A stretch of DNA of 64,000 nucleotides from Paenibacillus methanolicus (GTDB taxonomy: Bacteria > Bacillota > Bacilli > Paenibacillales > Paenibacillaceae). Shown in pieces: positions 9,167 to 17,347 of this stretch. Every line of letters starts with the position of its first letter. The stretch's first letter is position 1. The notes under the pieces were generated by a model that had not been told where the DNA came from, ran no database searches, and saw nothing but the letters and a program-made list of their open reading frames with translations. Both the position numbers and the translations under genes were made by a program. The stretch spans positions 1 through 64,000 of the forward strand of contig NZ_VNHS01000003.1 of the NCBI RefSeq assembly GCF_008124765.1, given 5' to 3'.

Positions 9167-11062
9167 ATGGCGAGCGATATTACATTGTGCATGATCGTCA
9201 GAGACGAAGAGCAGCGGCTGCCCGCTTGCCTAGAATCCGTCCGAAAAATCGTCGGCGAAGTCGTCATCGTGGATACGGGATCTTCGGATCATACCGTCCG
9301 CATTGCCCTTGGCTATGGAGCTCGCGTCGCGAGCGCCCCGTGGAAGAACGACTTCGCCCTCGCGCGCAACCGGGCGCTGGCGATGGCGACGAATCCGTGG
9401 ATTCTGTGCCTGGATGCCGACGAGCGGATAGCGCCGGAGCAAGGCGGCTACTTGCGGGCATTAACCTCGCGGACGGACGTGCACGGGTACACGGTACAAA
9501 TAAAAAGCTTCATCGGCGACGCACCCGGCGGAGAATCGATGACGGACGAGGCGTGCCGGCTGTTTCGCAATGATCCGCGCATCCGGTTCGACCGGCCGAT
9601 CCACGAACAAGCGCTGCCCTCCATACTGGCATTGCCGGATGCTCGCGTATTAAGATCGCGGCTCCTCGTCCTGCACGAGGGCTATCTGAATCCGGTGCTC
9701 CGGGAGAAAAACAAAACCGCCCGCAACACGGCGATCATTCGGGAAGCGCTCCGCAAATCGCCCGACGATCCGGAAATACGCTATGCCTATGCCGTGGAGC
9801 TCTACCAGCAGCAGCGGTATGAGGACGCGCTCGGTTACTTGCTGCCGCTCCTAGGCGAACGACAAGAGGGGCAGCGACATCGCGACTGGGCTCTTCCGAT
9901 GGCGGATATGACGCTGAAGGCAGCTTACGCGCTGAAGCAGCTCGGCAGAGCGAACGAAGCATGGTCGCTGCTAGAGCAAATACAAGCGCGCGAACCGGAC
10001 CATCCCGAGCTGCTCGATTTCGCGGCGGGCGAACGGATCGAACGCCGCCAACCAACGCAAGCGCTGATGATGCTAAATCGAGCTTCGAAGCCGATCGACC
10101 ACAGCCCTTCCTCGCGCGCGTTATCCGGATCGGGCACCTACCGGAGCGCGCACCTGGCCGGCATGGCGCACGAACTGCTGCGAAATTACGGCGATGCCGC
10201 CTCCAATTACGCCGCCGCCCTGATGCATCGGCCGGATTACGCGCCGGCTTGGTCGCGGCTCTCCTTGCTCGCCGCCGTTCTCGGTCAAGAGCAGCCGCTC
10301 ATGGGACTGCTTGCGGCAAGAAGCGCATTCATCCCGCCTCGCCAATGGATGACGCTTCTGCAAGAGTCGCTTTTCGCACCCGACCACGGTCTGGCCGAAC
10401 GCCTATGGGAGCTGGCTCCGGATGCTGTTCGTTCCAGACATGCCGTCATTTGGTCGGCTATAGCGCTCGCGCGCCAAGATGCGGATTTAGCTCAGCGCGA
10501 GCTTGCCCATGCACATGACCTACCTGAACGACAATGGGTCGATTGGGGACTGGGCGCCAAAAGCATGTCCGCCGAACCGAACGCCGTCATCGCCCCGCCG
10601 GATTTTGCCGGAACGCTCACGGAGCCGGTCTATCGTCGCTGCCAAGACGTACTCCTGCAAATGCGGGCATGGGAGGCGCTGGCGATCTGGATGGAGACGA
10701 TCGCGCCGGCTTCGAGTTCCCCTCAAGCGCCCGTTCATCGGCTCTATGCCTGCTTGGACGCGCCGTCGCGCTTCATTCGTACGCTCCTGCAATGCGCTCA
10801 ACCAACATCGCTTCCGGCGAGCGTTGAAGCCTCCCTCGGAGCGCTTGCCGCGCATGCCGGCCTCTACAAGGAGGGTATGGCATGGCTTGAGCGAGCGAAC
10901 CGGATGGACGCCGCCCCGCCCGACACTGCAGCTGCTTTGGCGCTAACGCATTCCCTCCTTGCCCAACATATACTTCCGCCGCGAATGGCGAATACCATCC
11001 GACACATCGACCGGGACGACGCACGCCTGCTTTATCGGAGTCTAACGATTCCGCTGTTCTGA
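9167..11062 (+). CDS. Family 2 glycosyltransferase with TPR repeats (paralogue 3)
   Basis: The 631-residue product has the same plan as its two upstream neighbours: LCMIVRDEEQRLPAC, VVDTGSSDHT, DFALARNRAL and CLDADERI in the first ~90 residues, then TPR-like repeats. The ATG is 6 bases after the previous stop and has no good Shine-Dalgarno sequence, so translation is probably coupled. Three tandem copies with diverged TPR parts suggest different acceptor sites or successive sugars rather than redundancy (inference). Confidence 0.87.
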   Translation: MASDITLCMIVRDEEQRLPACLESVRKIVGEVVIVDTGSSDHTVRIALGYGARVASAPWKNDFALARNRALAMATNPWILCLDADERIAPEQGGYLRALTSRTDVHGYTVQIKSFIGDAPGGESMTDEACRLFRNDPRIRFDRPIHEQALPSILALPDARVLRSRLLVLHEGYLNPVLREKNKTARNTAIIREALRKSPDDPEIRYAYAVELYQQQRYEDALGYLLPLLGERQEGQRHRDWALPMADMTLKAAYALKQLGRANEAWSLLEQIQAREPDHPELLDFAAGERIERRQPTQALMMLNRASKPIDHSPSSRALSGSGTYRSAHLAGMAHELLRNYGDAASNYAAALMHRPDYAPAWSRLSLLAAVLGQEQPLMGLLAARSAFIPPRQWMTLLQESLFAPDHGLAERLWELAPDAVRSRHAVIWSAIALARQDADLAQRELAHAHDLPERQWVDWGLGAKSMSAEPNAVIAPPDFAGTLTEPVYRRCQDVLLQMRAWEALAIWMETIAPASSSPQAPVHRLYACLDAPSRFIRTLLQCAQPTSLPASVEASLGALAAHAGLYKEGMAWLERANRMDAAPPDTAAALALTHSLLAQHILPPRMANTIRHIDRDDARLLYRSLTIPLF

Positions 11063-11080
11063 TTCCATCCGAGGAAAGGA

Positions 11081-12130
11081 ATGATGCGCATGACCGATCC
11101 GATTCTGTATTTGCCCTGCTTCGATTTCCTCCCCCATCGCCAGCGTCCGCAGCATTTGCTCTACCAGCTCAGCTTGCTTGGCTTCGACGTCGTGTATTGC
11201 AACGTGACGCAGAACCAAGAACGGCCTTTCATTCGGCTCAACGAGCATTTCGTCATCTGCCAAGATATTCAGGCGCTGCCGCGGCGGACCTATACGATGT
11301 GGGTGTCTCACGGCCCTTATCTGGATGAGCTGCACCGCTTCTCGCATTCCCTGCTCGTCTGCGACCTCGCCGATGCGACCGTCGGTCCCTTCGCGATGTT
11401 CGAGCCTTGGCAGGAACGCAAAATCAAAGAAGCGGATCTCGTCTTGTGCGCGTCGGAGCTGTTGTTCGCGGACGCTTCGAAACACGGCGACCGCGCGCTG
11501 CTCGTTCGCAACGGGGCGGAGACGGAGCTGTTCAAGCCAGCGGCGGACAAACTCGGTGCTCCGCTGTACAAGGAAGAGGAGGCCGTCTATCTCGCCGGAT
11601 CCACCGCTCCGGTCATCGGCTTCTGGGGCGCCGTGGCGGGCTGGCTGGATTGGGAGCTCATTCGCTATCTCGCCGAGAAGCGGCCGCACTATTTGTTCGT
11701 CTTCATCGGCGACATCAGCTGCCCGATTCCCGAAGCGCTCGCGTCGATGCCGAACGTCCGGTGGCTCGGCGACAAGGAATACGAATCGCTGCCGGCGTAC
11801 GCCAGACAGTTCGATGCGGCGATCATCCCCTTCTTGAAGAACGAGCTGACCGAGCACGCCAATCCGATCAAAATGTATGAATATTTGGCTGCCGGACTGC
11901 CCGTGGTCTCGACGGATCTCCGCGAAGTCCTCGCACACGGGGATGTCGTGCGCGTCGTCCCTTCCGGGGAGCATGCCGCCTTCGCGGCGCAGCTCGACGA
12001 AGCGCTCTTGTCCGACCGCTCCCAGGCATCCGTCGCAGCCAGGCAAGAAGCGGCTTCCGGGCATAGTTGGGAGCAGCGGGCGCGCGCCGTCGCGGAAGCG
12101 ATTCGGCAGCTGAGCCGGATTCCGGGATAA
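11081..12130 (+). CDS. GT-B glycosyltransferase, TuaH-like
   Basis: This 349-residue protein has the two-lobed look of GT-B enzymes. The N-terminal lobe starts ILYLPCFDFLPHRQRPQHLLYQL. The C-terminal lobe carries a donor-site stretch (AIIPFLKNELTEHANPIKMYEYLAAGLPVVSTDL) typical of the GT4 superfamily; the overall pattern recalls TuaH of teichuronic acid synthesis. AGGAAAGGA precedes several possible ATGs (11081, 11084, 11090); 11090 has the best spacing. It ends the plus-strand gene run and is followed by a strong hairpin. Confidence 0.8.
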   Translation: MMRMTDPILYLPCFDFLPHRQRPQHLLYQLSLLGFDVVYCNVTQNQERPFIRLNEHFVICQDIQALPRRTYTMWVSHGPYLDELHRFSHSLLVCDLADATVGPFAMFEPWQERKIKEADLVLCASELLFADASKHGDRALLVRNGAETELFKPAADKLGAPLYKEEEAVYLAGSTAPVIGFWGAVAGWLDWELIRYLAEKRPHYLFVFIGDISCPIPEALASMPNVRWLGDKEYESLPAYARQFDAAIIPFLKNELTEHANPIKMYEYLAAGLPVVSTDLREVLAHGDVVRVVPSGEHAAFAAQLDEALLSDRSQASVAARQEAASGHSWEQRARAVAEAIRQLSRIPG

Positions 12131-12160
12131 CGACCTTATCCGCGCATGCTGCGCTCGAAC

Positions 12161-12192
12161 GCAAGAGGCTCCGCGACCGCGGAGCCTCTTGC
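12161..12192. terminator. Hairpin between converging glycosylation operons
   Basis: A perfect 14-bp stem (GCAAGAGGCTCCGC, loop GACC, then its complement) lies between the plus-strand GT gene ending at 12130 and the minus-strand methyltransferase ending at 12216. It has no clear T-run, but its placement fits a shared bidirectional terminator. Confidence 0.7.
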
Positions 12193-12215
12193 CGTTGCTA
12201 GGCTATTTTCGCCTA

Positions 12216-12953
12216 CTAGCGCTCCTTCACCTTGCCGGAGGCGACGATCAGATAACCCGGGAATAACGCGCGTTCTTCGACTTCCAGACCTTGCGCCCAC
12301 TGCCGTATCACGGTTTTCAACGTTTCCCGCTCAGGTAGAAAATCCAGAAAGTCTAGACCGGTCTCGAATGCCAGCTCGGACTCCTCGATCTCCTCAAGCC
12401 CCGCCGCTTCGAATTCCTCCCGCAGCGACGCCAGCGGAATTTCCACGCCGTATGCCCACGCGCCGGTCTGCTCGGCATATGCTTTGCCCAGCCGATACGG
12501 CAGGCAGCGGGCATTCGGCACGAACGCGACGACGCGGCCCCCCGGCCGCGTGACCCTCGCCATCTCGGCCACGATTCGGGTCCGCTCCTCCTGCTCGTAG
12601 TGTTCCAGCACGCCCGCGTTCCAGCATACATCTACCTCGTCATCGGCCAAGGATAGCTGTCGAATATCTTCCCGCAGGAACGTCGCCGTCCGCCCCTTCC
12701 GGCGAAACGCGAGGCTGCTCTGTCCGAGCGCCGCTTCCGAATAATCCGCGAGCACCGCATCCGCGCCGTCCATCGCGAGACAGAGCGAAATTTTGCCAGA
12801 TCCCGAACCTGCCTCCAGCACGCGTTTCCCCTTTAGGTCGCCGGATACCTTGCGCAGCGCGTCGTAGATGGCCAGACTCAGCGCATCCCAGTGATAGGAC
12901 GGCTCCGCGGACCAGATTTTGTCCCATACCTGCGTTTGATCGATGTTCTGCAA
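12216..12953 (-). CDS. Class I SAM-dependent methyltransferase
   Basis: The 245-residue product has a Rossmann methyltransferase core: motif I VLEAGSGSGKISL (residues ~46-58), the acidic loop ADYSE, the post-I segment DVCWNAGVLEHY and the PGGRVVAFVPN strand. It is the last gene of the minus-strand operon, 17 bases after the small protein gene. In this setting it could methylate a sugar of the glycan, a common capping step, but the substrate cannot be read from sequence. Confidence 0.85.
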   Translation of the reverse strand: MQNIDQTQVWDKIWSAEPSYHWDALSLAIYDALRKVSGDLKGKRVLEAGSGSGKISLCLAMDGADAVLADYSEAALGQSSLAFRRKGRTATFLREDIRQLSLADDEVDVCWNAGVLEHYEQEERTRIVAEMARVTRPGGRVVAFVPNARCLPYRLGKAYAEQTGAWAYGVEIPLASLREEFEAAGLEEIEESELAFETGLDFLDFLPERETLKTVIRQWAQGLEVEERALFPGYLIVASGKVKER

Positions 12954-12970
12954 TTCCGGCGCCTCCCCGA

Positions 12971-13480
12971 TTAGATTTCGATCCAGCTGACGGATACATT
13001 TAACAAAGCCGTCGTTTGCGCGTTCTGCAGCGTGACGATGAACCGCCCGCCCGGCGGCACGACGATCCGGCCGTTCTCTACGTTCTCCGCCGGTCCCGCC
13101 GCCTGGAAAACCGAAGTTAGCGTGACGCCGCCCGTGACCGGGTTTACAGTCGAGATGCTGAAGGACGGGATCATCTGGCTGACGTCCGAATAGGAGGAAT
13201 TTTCATTAAAAGCGCTTAACGCCACGCCGCCGTTTAACGTGCCGTTGCGAACGTAAAAGAGCACCGTAGAGATTTGGGCGCCCGAGTCGACGCTCGCAAC
13301 TCTGGCGGTCCGGTTCGCCGTGGTCGGATTGGATAGTTGCAAAGAAAGGAAGCTGCCGGCCGTCACCGTTCTCGGCGCGGTGGTGGCCGCGTACATGACG
13401 CCCTCGTTCGATCCTCTCTCCGGTATGCCGGCGGCGGCAAGCGGCTGGTTAATGCTGCCTGATCCATTAAAGTTGGGCAT
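12971..13480 (-). CDS. Small beta-rich protein, paralogue of the neighbouring 170-residue protein
   Basis: The 169-residue product is not assigned to a family. It aligns along its length with the next gene: MPNF start, SNEGV, SNPTTANR, YVRNGTLNGGVALSAF, SDVSQMIPSFS and PPGGRF. Alternating hydrophobic/Thr patterns suggest a beta-sandwich. No signal peptide and no Cys are seen. AGAGGTGATCGC before the ATG is a good ribosome site. Being embedded in a glycosyltransferase operon, it may be a surface or appendage subunit and an acceptor (inference). Confidence 0.75.
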   Translation of the reverse strand: MPNFNGSGSINQPLAAAGIPERGSNEGVMYAATTAPRTVTAGSFLSLQLSNPTTANRTARVASVDSGAQISTVLFYVRNGTLNGGVALSAFNENSSYSDVSQMIPSFSISTVNPVTGGVTLTSVFQAAGPAENVENGRIVVPPGGRFIVTLQNAQTTALLNVSVSWIEI

Positions 13481-13537
13481 GCGATCACCTCTATTAAAAA
13501 AGAGACCTTCAACACGAGCGTCGCGTCGCCATCTACG

Positions 13538-14050
13538 CTAAAATTCGGTCCAACTGACGGCGATGCTCATGGCGTTGGTTCCGGCGACGTTCTTCTGAAG
13601 CACGACGAGAAACCGGCCTCCGGGCGGAATAATAAGCCGGCCGTTCTCGTCATTGACCGGCGTGCCGGTCGTTTGGATAGACACGGACAGCGTGGCGCCG
13701 CCCGTAACCGGAAGCGCGGTCGACGTGCTGAAGCTCGGGATCATTTGACTGACGTCCGAGAAGCCGAAGTTGCCGTTAAAAGCGCTCAAGGCGACCCCGC
13801 CGTTCAGCGTGCCGTTGCGCACATAATACAAGGTCGAATTGACCAGTCCGCCTCCCTGCACGCGCACGATGCGCACCGCGCGGTTCGCCGTCGTCGGATT
13901 CGATACCTGGAGGACGAGGAAACCGTTGGGACCGACGTTCTGCAGGTTGGTCGTCGCGTAGTATAACACGCCTTCGTTCGAGCCGGTCTCGGCCGCTCCC
14001 GCGACGGTCAGCGGATGGTTGATATTGCCGAACGCGCCGAAATTAGGCAT
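13538..14050 (-). CDS. Small beta-rich protein, second paralogue
   Basis: The 170-residue product shares conserved blocks with its downstream neighbour (NPTTANRAVRI, YYVRNGTLNGGVALSAF, DVSQMIPSFSTST, PPGGRFLV) and a C-terminal VSWTEF/VSWIEI. Like the C-terminal domain of the giant repeat protein it has a short beta-strand pattern with no catalytic-looking residues. GGGAGGTGGCTGC precedes the ATG. Tandem duplication is evident; function unknown. Confidence 0.75.
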   Translation of the reverse strand: MPNFGAFGNINHPLTVAGAAETGSNEGVLYYATTNLQNVGPNGFLVLQVSNPTTANRAVRIVRVQGGGLVNSTLYYVRNGTLNGGVALSAFNGNFGFSDVSQMIPSFSTSTALPVTGGATLSVSIQTTGTPVNDENGRLIIPPGGRFLVVLQKNVAGTNAMSIAVSWTEF

Positions 14051-14090
14051 GCAGCCACCTCCCTGTCCCTGTTATCGGGCCAATCCGCGC

Positions 14091-15215
14091 CTACACCGCG
14101 GCATGCGTATGGGCAAGGAACGTCGTCAGCACGGCTCTCCACTTGGCGCGCCATTCGTCTTCGCCGAAGGCAAGGGCGGTCTCTCTTGCTCGTGCCCCCA
14201 TGCGGAGGCGCAGATCAGCATCTTCGATCAGCCGGCCGATCGCGTCGGCCAGCTCCTGCTCGCCCGGATGGACGAGCAGCCCATTGTAACCGTTCAAGAT
14301 CAAGTCGTTCAGACCGCCCACCTGGCTCGCCACGACGGGGATGCCGCAGCTTAGCGCTTCGAGGCAGGCGTACGACGTCCCTTCGGAGAATACGCTCGGA
14401 ATGACCGCGATATCCGCCCGCCGATAGGCTTCCGCGACTTGGCCGAACGGATACACCCGGTGCAGCAGCCGGTCCTGCTCCGGATGCCGATCCAGCCAGA
14501 TTCGAAACGCCTCGCACAGCGGATCGCCGCCAATCGTCTCGCCCGCGAATTCGATCACTGCCTGCGGATAGGCATCCAGCAGCCGATCGGCCGCCAGCAT
14601 CATCGGCACGATCCCGCGTTCTACGCTGATCCGCCGCGGGAACAAGACGCGCAGCTCGCCGTAATTCGCTCGCTCCCCGGCAGGCGCGAAGATATCCGTA
14701 TCCACGGCGTTCGGTATAAGTCGCACCTTCTCACGATCGTCGTACCGGCACGCGGAGCGGCAGTAGGTGAGAAAGTGGGAATCCACCGTCACGATCATCG
14801 TAAGCTCGCTGAGCGCATGTTGGATCGCCTGGCGTACCGCTTCCTTCGGTGCTCCGTCAATGCGCGGTTCATCCCAATTGATCCCATGGCAGATGCCTAA
14901 GCTTCCCGGCCGGTAGTCCAGCATCGTCCACATTTGGCTGGAGTAGATTAACCGGCCTTCCGCCTCTCGGCTCATGCGCCCGAACGTCTCGCGAACGGAG
15001 TGCGTGCACGCGTAACCTTTGACCCGAATGCCCTCCACCGCACGGTCGAAATCGCCCTGGAAGGACAATTGGTGCACTTCCGGTTCCGCGCCCATCTCGC
15101 GAATGACGCCGCACAGATTGAAAATGTACCGTTCCAAACCGCCTCCGAAAATCCGGTCTAACCGGCCGTTGTACGCATCGGCGAAGCTGTGGGTCAATAT
15201 GCCGACCTTGCTCAC
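14091..15215 (-). CDS. GT4-type glycosyltransferase
   Basis: The GTG at 15215 is the likely start. Its first base sits in a GTGA overlap with the upstream stop and GGAGGAGG lies just before it; an ATG six codons earlier would place that ribosome site inside the gene. The product (374 residues) has an N-terminal GGGLERYIFNL loop, a GT4 linker region (LIPNAVDTDIFAP, RISVERGI) and a donor-site ADIAVIPSVFSEGTSYACLEAL with the EGTS/E pair, then GIPVVASQVGG. It probably adds a hexose or similar sugar from a nucleotide donor. Fourth gene from the 3' end of the operon. Confidence 0.88.
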   Translation of the reverse strand: MSKVGILTHSFADAYNGRLDRIFGGGLERYIFNLCGVIREMGAEPEVHQLSFQGDFDRAVEGIRVKGYACTHSVRETFGRMSREAEGRLIYSSQMWTMLDYRPGSLGICHGINWDEPRIDGAPKEAVRQAIQHALSELTMIVTVDSHFLTYCRSACRYDDREKVRLIPNAVDTDIFAPAGERANYGELRVLFPRRISVERGIVPMMLAADRLLDAYPQAVIEFAGETIGGDPLCEAFRIWLDRHPEQDRLLHRVYPFGQVAEAYRRADIAVIPSVFSEGTSYACLEALSCGIPVVASQVGGLNDLILNGYNGLLVHPGEQELADAIGRLIEDADLRLRMGARARETALAFGEDEWRAKWRAVLTTFLAHTHAAV

Positions 15216-15940
15216 CGTTCCTCCTCCTTCCATTCGACCAGACGCGGATTCGGATCCAGAATCGACGCATACTGAGCGGCATTGCCCAGCGTGCCGTCGG
15301 GATCGTGCGCGAGATAGCGGTCATATTTGCCGCGCCTCTCCGCTTCGTCGCCCGCCCAGCCGTAATGCTTGATTCGGATGTCGGACAAATAACCGGGAAG
15401 CGCGCCGTACGTCATGGGGATGCGGGGAACATGGTGGCCGCGCGAAGGGTAGAAATAATAATACCCCGGCAAATACCGGACGAGCGCCGCGGTATGGCGA
15501 TGGTGCAGGCGCCACAGGTCGTCTTCGCGGTAATGGGTCGTGCCGCCCCAAAAGTCGTACATGCGAAATCCGACCCAATCGTAGCGATCCTGATCGACAA
15601 GCGCTCGGGCTTCGGCTTTCATCCGGTCTTCGAACACTTCGTCCGCGTCGACGGCAAGCAGCCAACCCGGACCGTCCGCGCAGGCCGCCTTCCACAACCG
15701 CGCCTTCAGCTCCGATTCCCGTCCGAAATGCGATTCCGTCATCTCCACGATCCGCGCGACCTTCGGGAAGGACCGGCACAGCTTCACCGTATCGTCGGTG
15801 CTGGCATCGTCGACGATGACGATATCGTCCACGACATCCGACAGCTCGCGGAGGACAAGCTCCAAATAACGGTCCGCTTCATTGCGCACCTGCATGAAGG
15901 CGCGTATCCGATTGCCGGCGCCGCGTCGTATATTGTTCAA
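15212..15940 (-). CDS. Family 2 glycosyltransferase without TPR tail
   Basis: The product contains a GT2 domain: AFMQVRNEADRYL, VIVDDASTDDT, LLAVDADEVFED. Two starts are possible. A TTG at 15940 follows GGGAGGGGGG by 8 bases and gives 242 residues. An ATG at 15973 overlaps the upstream stop as ATGA but has no ribosome site. I chose TTG. The C-terminal half has WGGTTHYREDDLW and HHRHTAALVRY, as in GT2 enzymes with short acceptor domains. It overlaps the next gene by 4 bases. Confidence 0.82.
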   Translation of the reverse strand: MNNIRRGAGNRIRAFMQVRNEADRYLELVLRELSDVVDDIVIVDDASTDDTVKLCRSFPKVARIVEMTESHFGRESELKARLWKAACADGPGWLLAVDADEVFEDRMKAEARALVDQDRYDWVGFRMYDFWGGTTHYREDDLWRLHHRHTAALVRYLPGYYYFYPSRGHHVPRIPMTYGALPGYLSDIRIKHYGWAGDEAERRGKYDRYLAHDPDGTLGNAAQYASILDPNPRLVEWKEEER

Positions 15941-15969
15941 CGGTCTTTCCCCCCTCCCTACATACGCCT

Positions 15970-17169
15970 TCATGAGACGAGTACGCCGTCCGACGCTTGC
16001 AGACGGGCAAGCTCCCTGTCGATGTCCGCCAGCTCCAGCAGGTCCCGATAGGAGCCGGTATGCGCCGCCGCTCGCCAGAACGAACGCATCGCGCCTCTCC
16101 GATCGCCTTCCAGCAAGGCGAGCTGTCCGAGCAGAAGTTCCCGTTCCGCAAAATCCCGCCAATTCGCGGCTTCAATCGGAGCCGCTCCGTAAGTCCCGAT
16201 CGCCGCCCGGAGATCGCCTGACAATACGGCGGCCGATCGAAGCTGCCGCCGCGCATCCGGATGGCCGCTAGCCGCAAGCAGCCTTCTGGCCGTACGCGCA
16301 TCGCCGACATGCAGCAGAAGCTCGCCAATGGCCAAAGCCCTCTCTCCTTGCCCATATAGCGCCAGCAACCGTTCATAACGGGCTCGGTCTTCCTCGGTCG
16401 TGCAAGTAATGCCATACGCGTCGAGCGCCTTCTCCAGATCGCCGCTCCGCAGCCGGATCGCCGCCAAGAATCGGAATCGCGTAGCAAGCGCGTCCGGCTT
16501 GGCCGCCAGCAGACAAGCCGCATAGCATTGCTGCAGGCTGGCCGCCGCTTCGTCCGTTTCGCCCAGTAAATACCGATAGAACGACTGTAGGTACCAGACG
16601 AGTTCCTGCGAATCGCCGAGTGCCGACAACCGCTCATAGTATCGGAGCTGCTCATCCCACTGACGACGCATGACGAAGTCGATCGCCTTTCCTAAGCGGC
16701 ACAGCGCCATTGCCTCCAGCAGAGCTTCTCCGTCTCGAGACGGCCACGATGCGTCCGTCGATTCCCGCGGCGAGCCGATGACCAGCACCGCTTCATACTG
16801 AAACAGCAACTCCGTATAGACGCGCTCGGAATCGGTTATGATCAAGGCCGCCGCGGCCTTCAGCCTCTTGGCGTGCTCGTTCCATCGAGAGGACGCCCCC
16901 TCCGGCGCCTCTGCATGCAGCGCGACCACGATCGGATAGCGGAAGATCGGGACGACGGTAGGCGCAAACGGATGCGCGACGAATGCGGCGCACTCCTCGC
17001 TTGTCAATTCCGCCGCTTCGCGGTAGCTAATGATCCGGACGTTGTCCGCCCCGCCGCTCCCTCCGGCCGGATAAGCCGCATAGACGGCGCCGTGCGAGGC
17101 TAGCCAATCCGCCAAATGCCGGTAAGCGAACGATTCCCAAGGTCGATCGGGAAAAAACACGATATTCAT
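15970..17169 (-). CDS. TPR protein with a GT-B-like N-terminal part
   Basis: From ATG 17169 (AGAAGGAGG 12 bases upstream) the product is 399 residues. Residues 1-150 alternate strands and helices (MNIVFFPDRPWESFAYRHL, PIVVALHAEAPEG, ALIITDSERV) like the first lobe of a GT-B enzyme, but no donor-site motif follows. From ~165 it is helical with TPR-like periodicity. It may be a degenerate or acceptor-recognising partner for the other transferases. First gene of the six-gene minus-strand operon. Confidence 0.7.
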   Translation of the reverse strand: MNIVFFPDRPWESFAYRHLADWLASHGAVYAAYPAGGSGGADNVRIISYREAAELTSEECAAFVAHPFAPTVVPIFRYPIVVALHAEAPEGASSRWNEHAKRLKAAAALIITDSERVYTELLFQYEAVLVIGSPRESTDASWPSRDGEALLEAMALCRLGKAIDFVMRRQWDEQLRYYERLSALGDSQELVWYLQSFYRYLLGETDEAAASLQQCYAACLLAAKPDALATRFRFLAAIRLRSGDLEKALDAYGITCTTEEDRARYERLLALYGQGERALAIGELLLHVGDARTARRLLAASGHPDARRQLRSAAVLSGDLRAAIGTYGAAPIEAANWRDFAERELLLGQLALLEGDRRGAMRSFWRAAAHTGSYRDLLELADIDRELARLQASDGVLVS

Positions 17170-17308
17170 GCGGATCGCAAGCCTCCTTCTCCCTGTCCGT
17201 TCGCCTTTCAGGGTCCTCTCTAAATATATCGGCGGATCTGGAAAAACATGACGTAATAAGCAAAACAGGCATGCTACCCAGTAAGGGCAACATGCCAGCA
17301 CGCGTTCG

Positions 17309-17314
17309 ATTATA
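17309..17314 (-). promoter_or_regulatory. Candidate -10 box for the minus-strand glycosylation operon
   Basis: A perfect TATAAT (minus strand) lies about 140 bases before the first gene at 17169, in the 178-base gap after uxaA. No good -35 at 17 bases was seen, so an alternative sigma factor or activator is possible. Confidence 0.35.
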
Positions 17315-17347
17315 GATGTGATGAATTGTCGACCTTTGAACGCGCAT

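Noticed and set aside
11042..12064. 340-codon minus-strand open frame
   Set aside because: Antisense to the TuaH-like glycosyltransferase, which has clear motifs and a ribosome site.
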